Below, piece by piece: positions 21,137 through 33,162 of a stretch of 64,000 nucleotides of DNA; the stretch's first letter is position 1, and the number at the start of each line of letters is the position of its first letter. The stretch comes from Porogramme epimiltina. Its lineage: Eukaryota > Basidiomycota > Agaricomycetes > Polyporales > Polyporaceae. A model generated the notes under the pieces. That model saw only the letters and a program-made list of their open reading frames with translations, was not told the origin of the DNA and searched no databases. The DNA is taken from the NCBI GenBank assembly GCA_900155495.1, contig FTLJ01000454.1, positions 56,226 to 120,225 on the forward strand. The letters are read 5' to 3'. The position numbers were made by a program, and so were the translations under genes.

Positions 21137-22354
21137 TCACATCCAACCAATCTTGTAGAGCTTATACCCGCCCTCGTCCGCTCGCCCGACACCATCTTGT
21201 TTCCGTATCTCCTCCACCATCAAGACCACCAATTCTTCCTGTTCTCCACGGAGAACCTCGGAAGCAAGAGGGAACACAGCATCGACCGTACTGCTCATGC
21301 CTTCATGCCGGCCTGTTGGACGGAGGGGGATGATGAGCCAGAAGACTCCCCCGGAAGACTGTTCCGTCGGACGCAGAAGGAGGTGCTCGGCACATGTCTT
21401 GATCCAACGAGCGTGCTCCGGATGATATATCACGTCTGCAGCAAGGATGACGTCAAATGGAGATGCGAGCGGTCCTTCATACGCCGGTGTTGACCAGTCG
21501 AGTGGTAGCACGTCAACGGGGGAGGTTAAGGACGGGAAGTTAGTGTCGACATTCTTGTGGAGATTGTCCAGGACGGAAGGGTGGTAGTCTGTTGCAACAA
21601 CCTTGCAGGTGGAAGTTGACGAAACGGACAGCGTGAGCAGCTTCGCAGCCGCAATGCTCAACAGCCCTGTTCCTGCTCCGAGTTCCAGGACGCGAGGGGG
21701 TAGGCCATGGGGAGATGCGCCAAGTCCATACGCATCTGGTTCTACGGCCATCCGCTCCGCCAGGCGAATAGAACTACCCCAGCTCTGGAGTCCGACGGAA
21801 GTGTGGTCGTCGCTCAGAAGAGGAGCATCGTTCAGCTCGACGTGGATGGCTTCCGGATTGCCTGAAGACGACAGGTGTCCAGTTGGGAATGTGAAGGTAC
21901 GAGTGAGGGCCTCTTCCTCGTTATCGCCCGCGAAGCTCGCAAGGATGGACACAGCCGCGTCGACGAGGGCAGCGCGGGCGTCCATCTCCGTTTCAGAGCA
22001 GTCGGAGGCGTAAGCCCACATGTCTGCGCGTGATGTGAACCCGGTAAGCCAGCGGATGGCAAATTCGCGTTCGAATGAGTCTGCGCGTAGGATATCGGGG
22101 TCGAGGGTAGGCTCGCTATCGTCGCATTCATCGTCGGAGTCGTCCTCTCCTTCGGCGGATGCATAACCGGAATCGGGGACGGACAAATCGTGGACGAGGT
22201 GCTTTGGGAGCGCCTTGGGCTTTGGGAGCACCGAAAGGGCTGAGGGGCAGTATATCGAACGGAGGTTCTCCACCGCTTCCGAGACTTGCTTGAAGGAGTA
22301 GGATGAAAGTCGGGATAGCGGGGGAAGGGAGGACGTTGGCGCGGCCGGTGCCAT
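21137..22354 (-). CDS. Class I SAM methyltransferase (METTL21/EFM-like)
   Basis: Single exon, 405 residues, ATG at 22354. The SAM-binding motif I is LELGAGTGLLSIAAAK, followed by VVATDYHPSVLDNL and DVILAADVIYHPEH. These match the seven-beta-strand protein-lysine methyltransferase group (methyltransferase 16 family). VGLQSWGSSIRLAERM precedes motif I, as in elongation-factor lysine methyltransferases of fungi. The N-terminal 180 residues include an acidic linker (EGEDDSDDECDD). It is probably cytosolic and modifies a translation factor, which is inferred from family. It is divergent from GON7, which starts 428 bases away. Confidence 0.8.
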   Translation of the reverse strand: MAPAAPTSSLPPLSRLSSYSFKQVSEAVENLRSIYCPSALSVLPKPKALPKHLVHDLSVPDSGYASAEGEDDSDDECDDSEPTLDPDILRADSFEREFAIRWLTGFTSRADMWAYASDCSETEMDARAALVDAAVSILASFAGDNEEEALTRTFTFPTGHLSSSGNPEAIHVELNDAPLLSDDHTSVGLQSWGSSIRLAERMAVEPDAYGLGASPHGLPPRVLELGAGTGLLSIAAAKLLTLSVSSTSTCKVVATDYHPSVLDNLHKNVDTNFPSLTSPVDVLPLDWSTPAYEGPLASPFDVILAADVIYHPEHARWIKTCAEHLLLRPTEQSSGGVFWLIIPLRPTGRHEGMSSTVDAVFPLASEVLRGEQEELVVLMVEEIRKQDGVGRADEGGYKLYKIGWM

Positions 22355-22782
22355 GTCTATCGTCTATTCTTCTAATGTGTTTGCTTCTAGGTCTAGTATA
22401 TGCGTCTTCTATTCCTAGCTGTGATACCGAAGGAGATGAAATCGCGAGGACCAGTGGAGTCGTCTATGGATCTATGGGGGATGATTTCTATCGTCTAGGC
22501 GCAATTTGCAGGCAGCAACCAAGGGTATGAGGCAGGGACCCCTGGTTGCTAGAGCAGAAAAACCGGCATAGCTGGCGAGGATGGTGGTGGGGGGAGACAA
22601 GAGGGGTGTACCGGTGCAGGCAGGAGGCTCCGGTCGGATGGCAAGCTTGCAAAACGTGTGGCTTGACAGAGATACGGCGGCAATCGCCGGACCGGTGAAA
22701 CTGGAGTCTCGTCAAGCTTCCCTGTGCTAGCGCGCCTGCGAAGTCAGTACAGTACCTAGGTCATCCCATCCTCTCAACTACC
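22355..22782. other. Divergent intergenic, methyltransferase and GON7
   Basis: Shared 428 base upstream region of two genes pointing away from each other. It contains no supported ORF. Confidence 0.5.
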
Positions 22783-23091
22783 ATGTCCTCTTCAATCTCA
22801 ATCACCTACCAACTGAACCCACCGCTGGATACTCCCCCACCACCAGCCCTCTCTACATCACAGACACTTCAGTATCGCGTCTCCGATACGCCTGCTGCCA
22901 GCAACAAGGCTTATTACGAAAAGCTGAGGGCAGAGGTCCTACAAGCGAAGAGCACGTTGGGGCAGCAACTTACGGCATGGAGAGACGCGGTCGGCAAAAG
23001 GGAAGACAATAAAGAAGCTAAGATCCCCAAGAAGAGCGAGGGGGCCGACGATGACGAGGATGAGGACGAGGGGGCAGACGAGCAAGAGTAA
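22783..23091 (+). CDS. GON7: EKC/KEOPS complex subunit Gon7
   Basis: Intronless, 102 residues. It begins with ISITYQLNPP, continues with AYYEKLRAEVLQAKSTLGQQ and LTAWRDAVGKRED, and ends in a long acidic tail (DDDEDEDEGADEQE). Order and length match fungal Gon7, a small subunit of the KEOPS complex that makes the N6-threonylcarbamoyladenosine base of ANN-decoding tRNAs and also acts at telomeres. The subunit has no catalytic residues. Identification rests on family pattern memory with short conserved stretches. Confidence 0.75.
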   Translation: MSSSISITYQLNPPLDTPPPPALSTSQTLQYRVSDTPAASNKAYYEKLRAEVLQAKSTLGQQLTAWRDAVGKREDNKEAKIPKKSEGADDDEDEDEGADEQE

Positions 23092-23284
23092 TCAACGCTT
23101 CTGTGAGATGGTTCGTCCTGCACCCCACCGGTAATGCATGTGTTACTCATACGTCTTCACAAGAAGAGCGACATGCACTCGCCAAGAGCGGAGAGACAGT
23201 ACTATAATGGTGTATTATGTATCGAGAGTGTATGATGTAGCATGCGCCCACCCAAAAAGTCGCGCAACCAGCTCGCCTGCCCAT

Positions 23285-24565
23285 CTACGATGAACCACGC
23301 TTCTCCTTGCCACGAGGGCGCTCCCGAATGACCATCTTGTTGCTGTTCTTCGGACCCTTCGGACCAGGCTTACGCGTGCGCACACCCTTCGCAAGCCAAC
23401 CCCACACCGAGCGCGGCTGCTTGTTACCCTTCGACTTTCCACGACCTCCTCCGTGAGGGTGATCGCACCTGTGAATGAGATGTCAGCAGGCACTCATGCG
23501 AGAAATGAAAAAAGCGTACCTGTTCATGGCCATACCACGGACATGGGGGCGACGTCCGAGCCAACGGCTACGCCCAGCCTTTCCGAGGTTGCGGTTCTTC
23601 CAGAGGGGGTTGCTGACTTTTCCGATGGTGGCGACACAGTCCTGCAGGACCTTGCGCACCTCACCACTCTGCAGACGGACGTGGGAGTACCTGCCGGAAT
23701 CTTCGTGCGAGACGATTTGGCCGAAGGTTCCCGCAGAGCGAACGAGGAGTGCACGGCCCTGGGGGTTGAGCGCGACGTTGTGGATGATAGTCCCGGGCGG
23801 GATGAGGCGCAAGGGAACGACATTGCCGGGCTTGATAGTGAGGGAGCGAAGAACACCGAGGGCTAGCGAAGCGGTGGACGCCGTCTGCGACTCTCCACCT
23901 TCCGACGTTGCCTCTACTGACTTCCCGCGTAGCTGCTTTGAGTCCACGAAACCAGGTACAAGCCCGTCGGGGATGCCTTGGCGGAAGCTCTGGACGACGT
24001 CGCCCGCACGAAGGTTATCCGGAGCAAGGATGTAGCTCCACACCTTGTTCCCAGGAAGGTCAGGGTTACGGTTCTTGATCAGCGCAATGTGCGCGGAGCG
24101 GCCGGGGTCGTATTCGATGCGGACGACATCGCATGGACCAGGTTCGGTGCGCATGAAGTCAACGATACGGATGCGCTGCTTGTGTCCACCACCGCGGGAC
24201 CGGATCGTGATTCGACCATGGTTGTTCCGACCGCCACTCTTGCGCAAGGCGACAGTAAGCTCGCGGAGAGGCCTGCCTTCCCAAATGTGTGGAGAGAGTG
24301 GCCGCTTGAGGTGGCGAATGCCCGGGGTGACGGGTTTGTAGGTTTTGTAGAGAACAGAAGTGCGAGCCAGAGCTGCGTTCACTTCGTTCGGTGCTCGCTG
24401 GGACGTAGCAGCCTCCGTGGCATAGCGGCGCGCGTTGGCGAGGGCTTGAGGGAAGACAGCGGATGACGAGGAGGGGAAGGCCGAGGAGGAAGACTTGAGC
24501 GATGACGCGCTAGCGTTAAGTGAGGGGAGACACGTGCGGAACATGCATCGTGCAGACGAAAACAT
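23285..24565 (-). CDS. Mitochondrial ribosomal protein uL2m
   Basis: Two exons, complement(join(23285..23468,23520..24565)), 409 residues. The first 50 residues are rich in Ser, Arg and Ala, as in a mitochondrial presequence. The uL2 core follows: [20 protein letters not shown], later [40 protein letters not shown] and a Lys/Arg-rich tail ending in KEKRGSS. The intron falls inside the highly conserved [11 protein letters not shown] segment at phase 2. It is the peptidyl-transferase-centre protein of the mitoribosomal large subunit (RML2 in yeast). A stretch with Glu/Ser around residues 220-235 is a lineage insert. Confidence 0.93.
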
Positions 24566-24712
24566 GAGGTGCTGCTCGTCGCTGCCGCCGTCGTCGAGGG
24601 CTGGCCAGCGTGTCGGGGAGAGCAGGCTCAGCGCGCACGGTCACGGTGCAAAAGAGAGAGGGTTGTTTGGCGCCCGTGCAACACGCGTCTCTCCTCCACT
24701 CCCCACCCCACC
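24566..24712. promoter_or_regulatory. Short divergent promoter, uL2m and RVB2
   Basis: Only 147 bases separate the two start codons, so the two genes must share promoter DNA. No TATA box is evident. Confidence 0.6.
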
Positions 24713-26567
<1,855 letters not shown>

Positions 26568-27118
26568 GAGCGGACTGGTGTTGGGTGCGGGGAGCTCTGG
26601 CGTTGTAGTGTACTCGGTGCGTAGCAACTGCTATTGTGCATAATATGCCTCTGTTGACCTTGTAGCAGTTGTGATATCCTGTGCAGCTGTAATGTGATAT
26701 TTGCTTTCTTGTTTTCGACTCCCCACCCCTCTTTTTCGCGCAAATTTAGGCCAGTCGCAACCGTGGTTTCACCCATCTATTCGGTGTGCATCCTTGATGC
26801 GGCGTCTCTTACCAAGAATGGGTCACCGATGTCCACGCTATGAATGGCCGACTGCCTTGACCTATATATCGCCACTGTGCCTGTCTGCACCTTGAAGCAA
26901 TGAGGTCGCCCGGACTTCCCCCGCCCGTGTATCTGTTCGAAGAGGTCTTCTCCACGGTTCCGAGGAACTGTATGATGAGGCGCCTCTTGCTGTAGCTCAC
27001 TGCCGCACCACGCCGAGTCGTTTCTCCAGTAAAACACCGGTAGTGCCGCCGTCACTGACTTCCGCTTGCTTTCCGCAGGGGTTTGTCCAGCTCATACTGA
27101 CGGTGATCTTGTCCACAG
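26568..27118. other. Gap between RVB2 and the next gene
   Basis: This holds the RVB2 3' flank and probably the unresolved 5' end of the following gene. A short ORF at 26900 begins MRSPGLPPPVYLFEEVF and may be its first exon, but I could not join it. Confidence 0.35.
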
Positions 27119-28976
27119 CGTGTCCAGACGCTGCACGGCGAGCCGGCTCGACTCGAGATTGTGTTTTGGGGTGAGGTACGCATGTGCTGTTGCCCGAACA
27201 TCGCCCCGACTATGTCGGTGACCGTGCCGCTTCTAAATATCTGTCAGATGGTCAATGGACTGACCTGCCACCCCCGGACATTCGCGCCTTGATGCGATCC
27301 TGCGGTCGGGATGGTATCGACCAGATGGTGTCTGAGGATAGGATTGCAGGTGAGCATCTGCCCTGTCTCACATGCGCGAAACAGACGCAGGGTCGGTCGT
27401 AGATGACGACCGAGTCCTGAAAGGGGTCTTTATACTCACACCCATACCAGCCATTGCGTCATGTGCATATGGACCCTCGTGCTTAAACACCGTCTCCTTC
27501 GTCACTAGACACACACACCGCCGGCATGGATACAAGCCATGGAGCTGGGACTGTCCGCCTATGCGTCAGCTGGCCGGGGAGGCGGATTGAATGGTCCCAG
27601 TCATGAGGTATGGCTCCACGATAGCGGTACCTGGCATGACTGAATGATCGATGGCAGGTTTCTCCGCCCTCGAGCCAGTTCAAGGTTAAAGCTCGCCCTG
27701 GACAGCCCTCGCGGCTGCCATTCCGAGGCTCGACAGCGAGATCTCGACGAAGTTCTCCCCATCGTGTCGCAGGCGTATCCGAAGCCCCGTCGGCGGGGCG
27801 AGCCCTGACTCCGCGCCTGGATATGCCTTTCCCAGCGACTGTATGCTTCCGGCGCACGCGGCCGCGCGCGCTTCCGGCGCGCCGAACACTGCGACTGCAT
27901 GCGTTGGCCACAGCTGCACGCTGCTCCCTCCGCCGAGAACAGGGAGGCATCGGAGGCAGGTGCGAGGCACCGGACCGCATTCGCAGGGCGAGCAGGGCGT
28001 ATATCAGCTCAAGCGAGGCTCACCTCTGCCGCTCAACCAGGCCCCATTGACCCGAACCTCTACCTTCGTATTATCCGAAGAGCGACGCTCGCATTCATGG
28101 TGCGCCCAGCCACCGCTGTGCGCGACATCGGCTAGTGCTCATGTGGCCATGCCCTCCCTACAGATGTTCTCCACGACGGACGCTTCGACCATTGACAAGG
28201 CCCAACTTCGGCCATCGTTGAGGAGCAGGGTATCCGCGTTTAGTGCAGCATTGAAGCCTGTGAGTGTCTTGCTCGCCGTCATCGTCGCCGTGGATCTGTG
28301 GCCGACGCCAACTTCACTGTGTGCAGAAGAGGCATGGTCAGCACGCATCAATGATCGCGCCTTCGGCACCCCAGTCTGAGTGCAGCACTCTGGTGAGTGT
28401 TGATCGCTCAACCCCGGACTTCTGCAGTTCCTGATGCTTTGTTTGTCGTACAGGTTGACTTCGTCGTAGAGGACGTCCTGATCAAGGAAGATGACATCGT
28501 CGAGTTTGTACGTCATGCTCCGCATTCTGGAAACCATGTCGCGGCAGGCTAACATGTGACCTATAGGAGACGGAAGACTACATGCTCGACGCCGAGAACT
28601 CTGCATGGGGCACGGGAAAATATACCGCGTCCTCGCTCCCCAAAAAGTCAGCACGAGCCCGTGCTTCGCAGCAACAACTCGTTGCGCTACCGGAGGTATG
28701 CCTCGGCTGCTCGCTTCGATGATGCCACTGCTCATCCGCTATCTAGACGCAAATGCTCACCGGAGACAACACTGCGTGGACCACAACATCGTCCGGCGTT
28801 GCTCAATATGAGAGCAAATCCCGCACTCGCTTCTTTGCCACCGGCGGTCGCCGCGTGCAGCAGGGAAAATCTGGCGTTGAGGTGAGAGCTCCTGTTCAAT
28901 GTGCATGGGAACCTCGGACTGACGTCGAGGGGCACAGCCTGAGTACCTCGACCCAGAAGACAGAGCGTGGATGTGA
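27119..28976 (+). CDS. Unrecognised multi-exon gene (5' end unresolved)
   Basis: The 3' exons are well supported because all junctions are phase 0: 28164..28259, 28327..28392, 28454..28507, 28567..28695, 28747..28881 and 28944..28976 (stop TGA). They encode KRHGQHASMIAPSAPQ, VDFVVEDVLIKEDDIVEF, ETEDYMLDAENSAWGTG, a basic KKSARARASQQQ stretch, TQMLTGDNTAWTTT and YLDPEDRAWM. Probable earlier exons are 27119..27170 (RVQTLHGEPARLEIVFW), 27248..27349 (DGQWTDLPPPDIRALM), 27385 onward (SVVDDDRVLKGVFIL), about 27520..27608, 27659..27774, 27836..27959 and 28041..28099. There is no signal peptide or clear membrane helix. I do not recognise the family. Confidence 0.6.
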
Positions 28977-29456
28977 GCGCTGTCACTAAACACTTAATCG
29001 AGGATCTCGATGAGAAAAAACTATGGGACGCTCTCTGTCAGGTTTCTTCTGCGCGTACTTTATATGTCCCTTTAGTCGTCACCAGTACACAGACTCTTTC
29101 CATTCGTATCGTCTACCCCTTGTAATTCCATCACCAGTACTGTTTTCCTATCAATGCAACAGTAAGGAAATTTCGAGTTATGTCATTTTGTCAGAACAGT
29201 CGTCTGGGGGGTATGGACAACACTTGCATTGAATTAGTCAAACGGAGCGCGGTAATCGATATGAGTTGTAGGGTATACAGGCGTTTTGTGGGCAACTATG
29301 ACAGGCGACCTGTACTCGGTAATTGCCACTTCATCCGAAGAGAGAATGTAGGGAGGGGAGGTAATTGACCAAGCACTACGGGTCAAAACGACTCGCCACT
29401 ATCGACGCTGTCCCCTCAGAGAGGTAACCCCAAACCTGAATACAATCGATTGGTAA
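28977..29456. other. Convergent 3' intergenic
   Basis: 480 bases between two convergent genes. AT-richer than the surroundings; no coding features. Confidence 0.5.
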
Positions 29457-30619
29457 TCAACCGTACTTTGCCTTCGCCATTTGCACGAACATATCCATCG
29501 TTGCCTTCTCTTTAGCTCGCATGGCGTCGGTGCGCTCCCTCACCGCATACATTTTCTCCTCCCTCTTGTCTTCGAACCGTTTCCGCGCTGCGTCTCTCCT
29601 CGCAACCCTGATCATACATACAGTCAGCATAACCTCAAATAGACGGGAGATACCACATACTGTGCTTGGAAACTGTCCCCGCCACCCATGAGCGTACCTT
29701 CGTCGACATCGAACCCGTCGTCACCCCGCTCGCGGAACGCTTTGTCGGCCTCACGTTGCGCCTTCTTCTTCTCAAGCATCCCAGCTCGCCCCACTTCCTT
29801 CGGGCCGACGACGTCCTCAAGCCGCTCCTTTGCCTCCTTGCGGTCTCGCTTTCGTTGATACTCCCTATCTGCTATGCGTGCCTCATCAGCAGCCTCCCGG
29901 GCCAACATGCGATCCGATGACGAGGGCATTGTGGGCCCTAATACACGCCCGCTCGACCCTGAGGCTGCAGAAGAGGACGAGCGGTTGTACGTTGCACTGT
30001 CGATCTCGTCGCGCACGGCGCGGAGAGCTTCATTATCGGCGCGGGATGCCTTCGACGCGAAAGACCATTTGTATGCGGTTTGGCTGCTGGCTGCCTGTGC
30101 CTTGTCTACACCATTGTAGAGGGACTCTGCTCACGAGGTCTCTGTGTCAGAGGAAACGCCATGATCGCGTGCGGAAATGACCCACTTGAGATTTTCCCCC
30201 TGTTCCATGCCTGACCATAAGACTATGTTGAGAAGAAAGCCTGGGAGTTATTCCGCTCCATGGCATACCTTTACAAACTTGCGGAAGTATCTGGGTTGAA
30301 GCTCAGTGACTATAGTGGAACCGAACCTGTGCGCTCACTTTCTAGACTTGTCACTCGAGAGCTCGTCGAAGTACTGAGAGAATCACCGTCGTTAGACCAA
30401 AATATCGTCACCGAAAGCTCAAAGGAGGGTCATGACCTTGCCCTTGTCCTCCTTCAGCCACACCCTAAATTCGTCGCTCTTGAGAAAGTAGTCGGACTCG
30501 GATATTTCAGGGATGCCGTCTGGAAGCTGGGATCGCCCCTCAGGCGAGCGGGAGCGAGCACGGTCTGCAGGGGAAGCAGACCTCTCTCTAGAATACGAAC
30601 GGCGGCGGCGAGAGGACAT
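29457..30619 (-). CDS. Conserved SR-type eukaryotic protein
   Basis: Six exons: complement(join(29457..29607,29661..30126,30186..30210,30269..30290,30339..30373,30437..30619)), 293 residues. The N-terminus is RS-rich (SSRRRRSYSRERSASPADRA). It is followed by ISESDYFLKSDEFRVWLKED, YFDELSSDKSRKYFRKFVKA, TAYKWSFASKASRADNEALR and the block VVGPKEVGRAGMLEKKKAQ. GTLMGGGDSFQAQVARRDAA and a Lys/Arg helix to the end complete it. I recall this block order in a family shared by plants, animals and fungi whose function is poorly defined. The RS domain suggests a link to pre-mRNA splicing. The first donor is GTCATG, which is unusual. Confidence 0.82.
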
Positions 30620-30865
30620 GACACAGACAAGGAGACAGGTGCGAGCGCCAATAAGCTCGTCATTCCTTCACCCAAGGCGTCTGTCGGCAACGCACTCCCA
30701 TATCCTTGGGCATATCGCTCAGAAGACTCGCTGCTCACGAATCGTAGAGTACAATGTTTCCATGTTATGCGTAATGGCTGCATGGGCATACATAGAACAT
30801 GAAAAACGACGACAGCATGGACCTCGTGATAGATGCGGCGGGGACAAGGGTGGAGGGGATGTGTT

Positions 30866-31522
30866 TTAGATCGTGGTCTCGTAAGGTACAGGCGTCATGG
30901 TCTGAGGTGCGTTGTCCTTCGTCGAGATCGTCTGCGCGCCGCGGGGGAGGACGGGTTGGCGCTTGAGGTTGACACGCTCTGAGAGCATGAGGAGAGGGAA
31001 TGAGGAGCATTGATCAAGGATATTGGGCATAGAGACTCACCGCCCTTCGCCTTCGCCTCAACATGCGCTTCGTGGTTCCGCTTGACGCGGTCGAGGAACT
31101 CCTGCCTGCACTTCGAGTGCCTGATGTGCTCAACACGGATGTTCACGCGCTTCTCAATGTAACGGTTGCCGACAACCTTGTTGATGATAATGCCGACAGC
31201 GCTGGGCGTGACATTGTAGATGATACCAGTGCGGCTTTTGGAAGATTGCGCTATGAGAGATTTGGAGACTCGACATAAGTGCTTTACTTACCCGTGGTAG
31301 TACTTGTGGGGCATGCCCTTTTGCTGAGCGGCATTCGCCTTGATGTCGACGATGTCACCAATGCGGTAGTTGGTGAGGTAGGTCGACAGCTTGATGGGGC
31401 CATGCTCTGCGGAAACATTCTTGAGTCGGAAAGGATGCAATGTAGGATCAAAGGTTCGCACCCTTGAAGCCCCGCTTGAACATGTCGCGCGTACGCGCGC
31501 GGTAACCGAAGGAGTGAGGCAT
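30866..31522 (-). CDS. RPL21: 60S ribosomal protein eL21
   Basis: Four exons: complement(join(30866..30978,31041..31234,31292..31406,31462..31522)), 160 residues, the usual eL21 length. It begins [20 protein letters not shown] and carries [40 protein letters not shown] and [20 protein letters not shown], ending in PVPYETTI. It is a cytosolic large-subunit protein. It is arranged head to head with uS4, 258 bases apart. Confidence 0.96.
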
Positions 31523-31780
31523 CTTGAGGACTGGGCAGAGATGAGAACGAGGACGTCAAGCAGAGCGAGCAGGGGTCACTAACGTTGTCGGCGTTGCTGG
31601 TGGTGTCGGCACTATGCAGTCGCAGAATCCTCAGAGTGTGCCCGGCAAACGCCGGGTGGCTGGTCAGAACTATACAGTTGTGGCGGCGCCAACCTTCGAT
31701 CAATTGCCGTTTGCGGCATATCCACAAGGCCGCAAGACAAGCGCCAGACTCCTCCGTCGTATCCGCCATCCTCAAGAAAA
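31523..31780. promoter_or_regulatory. Divergent promoter, eL21 and uS4
   Basis: 258 bases between the start codons of two ribosomal protein genes. The leaders just before both ATGs carry CCTCAAG. This arrangement would let one regulatory region drive both. Confidence 0.6.
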
Positions 31781-32627
31781 ATGCCCAGGTAATGTCCCCG
31801 TACTACTGCTCGTGTGCGTCGTGGTGCTGATCGTTTGCGTCCAGGGCACCGAGGAACCACAGCAAGACGTGAGCTTTTCTCATTCTTCAAGGTCCACTTT
31901 GTGGAAGGGATGCACGAGAGCTGATTATGGCCGTGCCCCGCCGTCGTTTCGACGATAACTTCACAGTTACAAGGTCCCCCGTCGCCCCTTCGAGTCGGCT
32001 CGCCTTGATGCCGAGCTGAAGGTGAGTGTTCTGTGTTACCCGCTAGATCGACGTCCAACCCCCGTCATTCCAGCTCGCCGGCGAGTACGGCCTCCGCAAC
32101 AAGCGCGAGATTTGGCGCATCGGTCTCATCCTGTCGAAGATCCGTCGTGCCGCTCGTGAGCTGCTCAAGCTCGACGACAAGGACCCCAAGCGTCTTTTCG
32201 AGGGTAACGCCCTCATCCGTCGTCTCGTCCGCATCGGTGTGCTCGACGAGTCGCGCATGCGTCTCGATTACGTGCTGTCCCTCAAGATCGAGGACTTCTT
32301 GGAGCGTCGCCTCCAGACCCAGGTCTTCAAGAGCGGCCTGGCTAAGTCCATCCACCATGCCCGTGTCCTGATCAGGCAGAGGCACATCCGGTACGTGTTC
32401 GAGTCGGCTGCCTCGATGAGCATGTTCAATGACCATCGTCCCCTTCCAGCGTTGGCAAGCAGATCGTCAACGTGCCCTCATTCGTCGTCCGTTTGGACTC
32501 CCAAAAACACATCGACTTTGCGCTCACCTCGCCCTACGGTGGTGGCCGCGCTGGCCGTGTCAAGCGCAAGCGCATGGCTGCTGCTGCCAAGAAGGAGGAG
32601 GGTGGCGACGACGAGGACGAGGAGTAG
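31781..32627 (+). CDS. RPS9: 40S ribosomal protein uS4 (S9)
   Basis: Five exons: join(31781..31788,31845..31868,31967..32021,32074..32390,32450..32627), 193 residues. The first two exons are 8 and 24 bases and encode [11 protein letters not shown]. The core [40 protein letters not shown] and the S4 RNA-binding motif [20 protein letters not shown] are canonical, and the end is acidic (GGDDEDEE). It belongs to the small ribosomal subunit and affects decoding fidelity. Confidence 0.96.
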
Positions 32628-33162
32628 ACGGGTCATTCACTGCCTATCGTCGTATGTTCAATATTTCATGTGGGCCCGCCCTTGTATGGCTACGTATGCA
32701 ACATGTATGCGTTCAGCACAGACCACGCCAGTCGGCTGTACTTTTATACCTCGAGTGCATCGTGGTGGTCATGGCGTGCAATTTAGGCAAGCATGTTTGT
32801 CCACTGTCTGCTAGGACCATTAACGTTGTCCCATGGACAGTATCGCGTAAGACAAGCGCCTCGTGTTGGGCGGCTGGTGTTCTCAGAAGCCGCTCAGTTG
32901 GATTCAATGCGGCTGACCTTCTTCTCCATTGCGTTTTCGAAGTCCCAACCGGATGTCACATGCTGTATGGCGACCATGTGTCCCCGCCCCCCCTCGATAA
33001 CGGAGGCTTCCCTGTCCGTAGTCTTAAGTCGGTTCGAGGTTCGTTGGATGGCGCCGTTTCCACCCTTGTGACAGTGAGTCCAACATTCCCTGGGCCGAGC
33101 CGTTACCAGACACGAAGCTCATATTATACGTTACAGGCAAACAGGCTAGTGCAGTCGCCACC
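32628..33162. other. Intergenic, uS4 and GH20
   Basis: 535 bases between two plus-strand genes. It includes the GH20 promoter; no ORF is supported. Confidence 0.5.
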
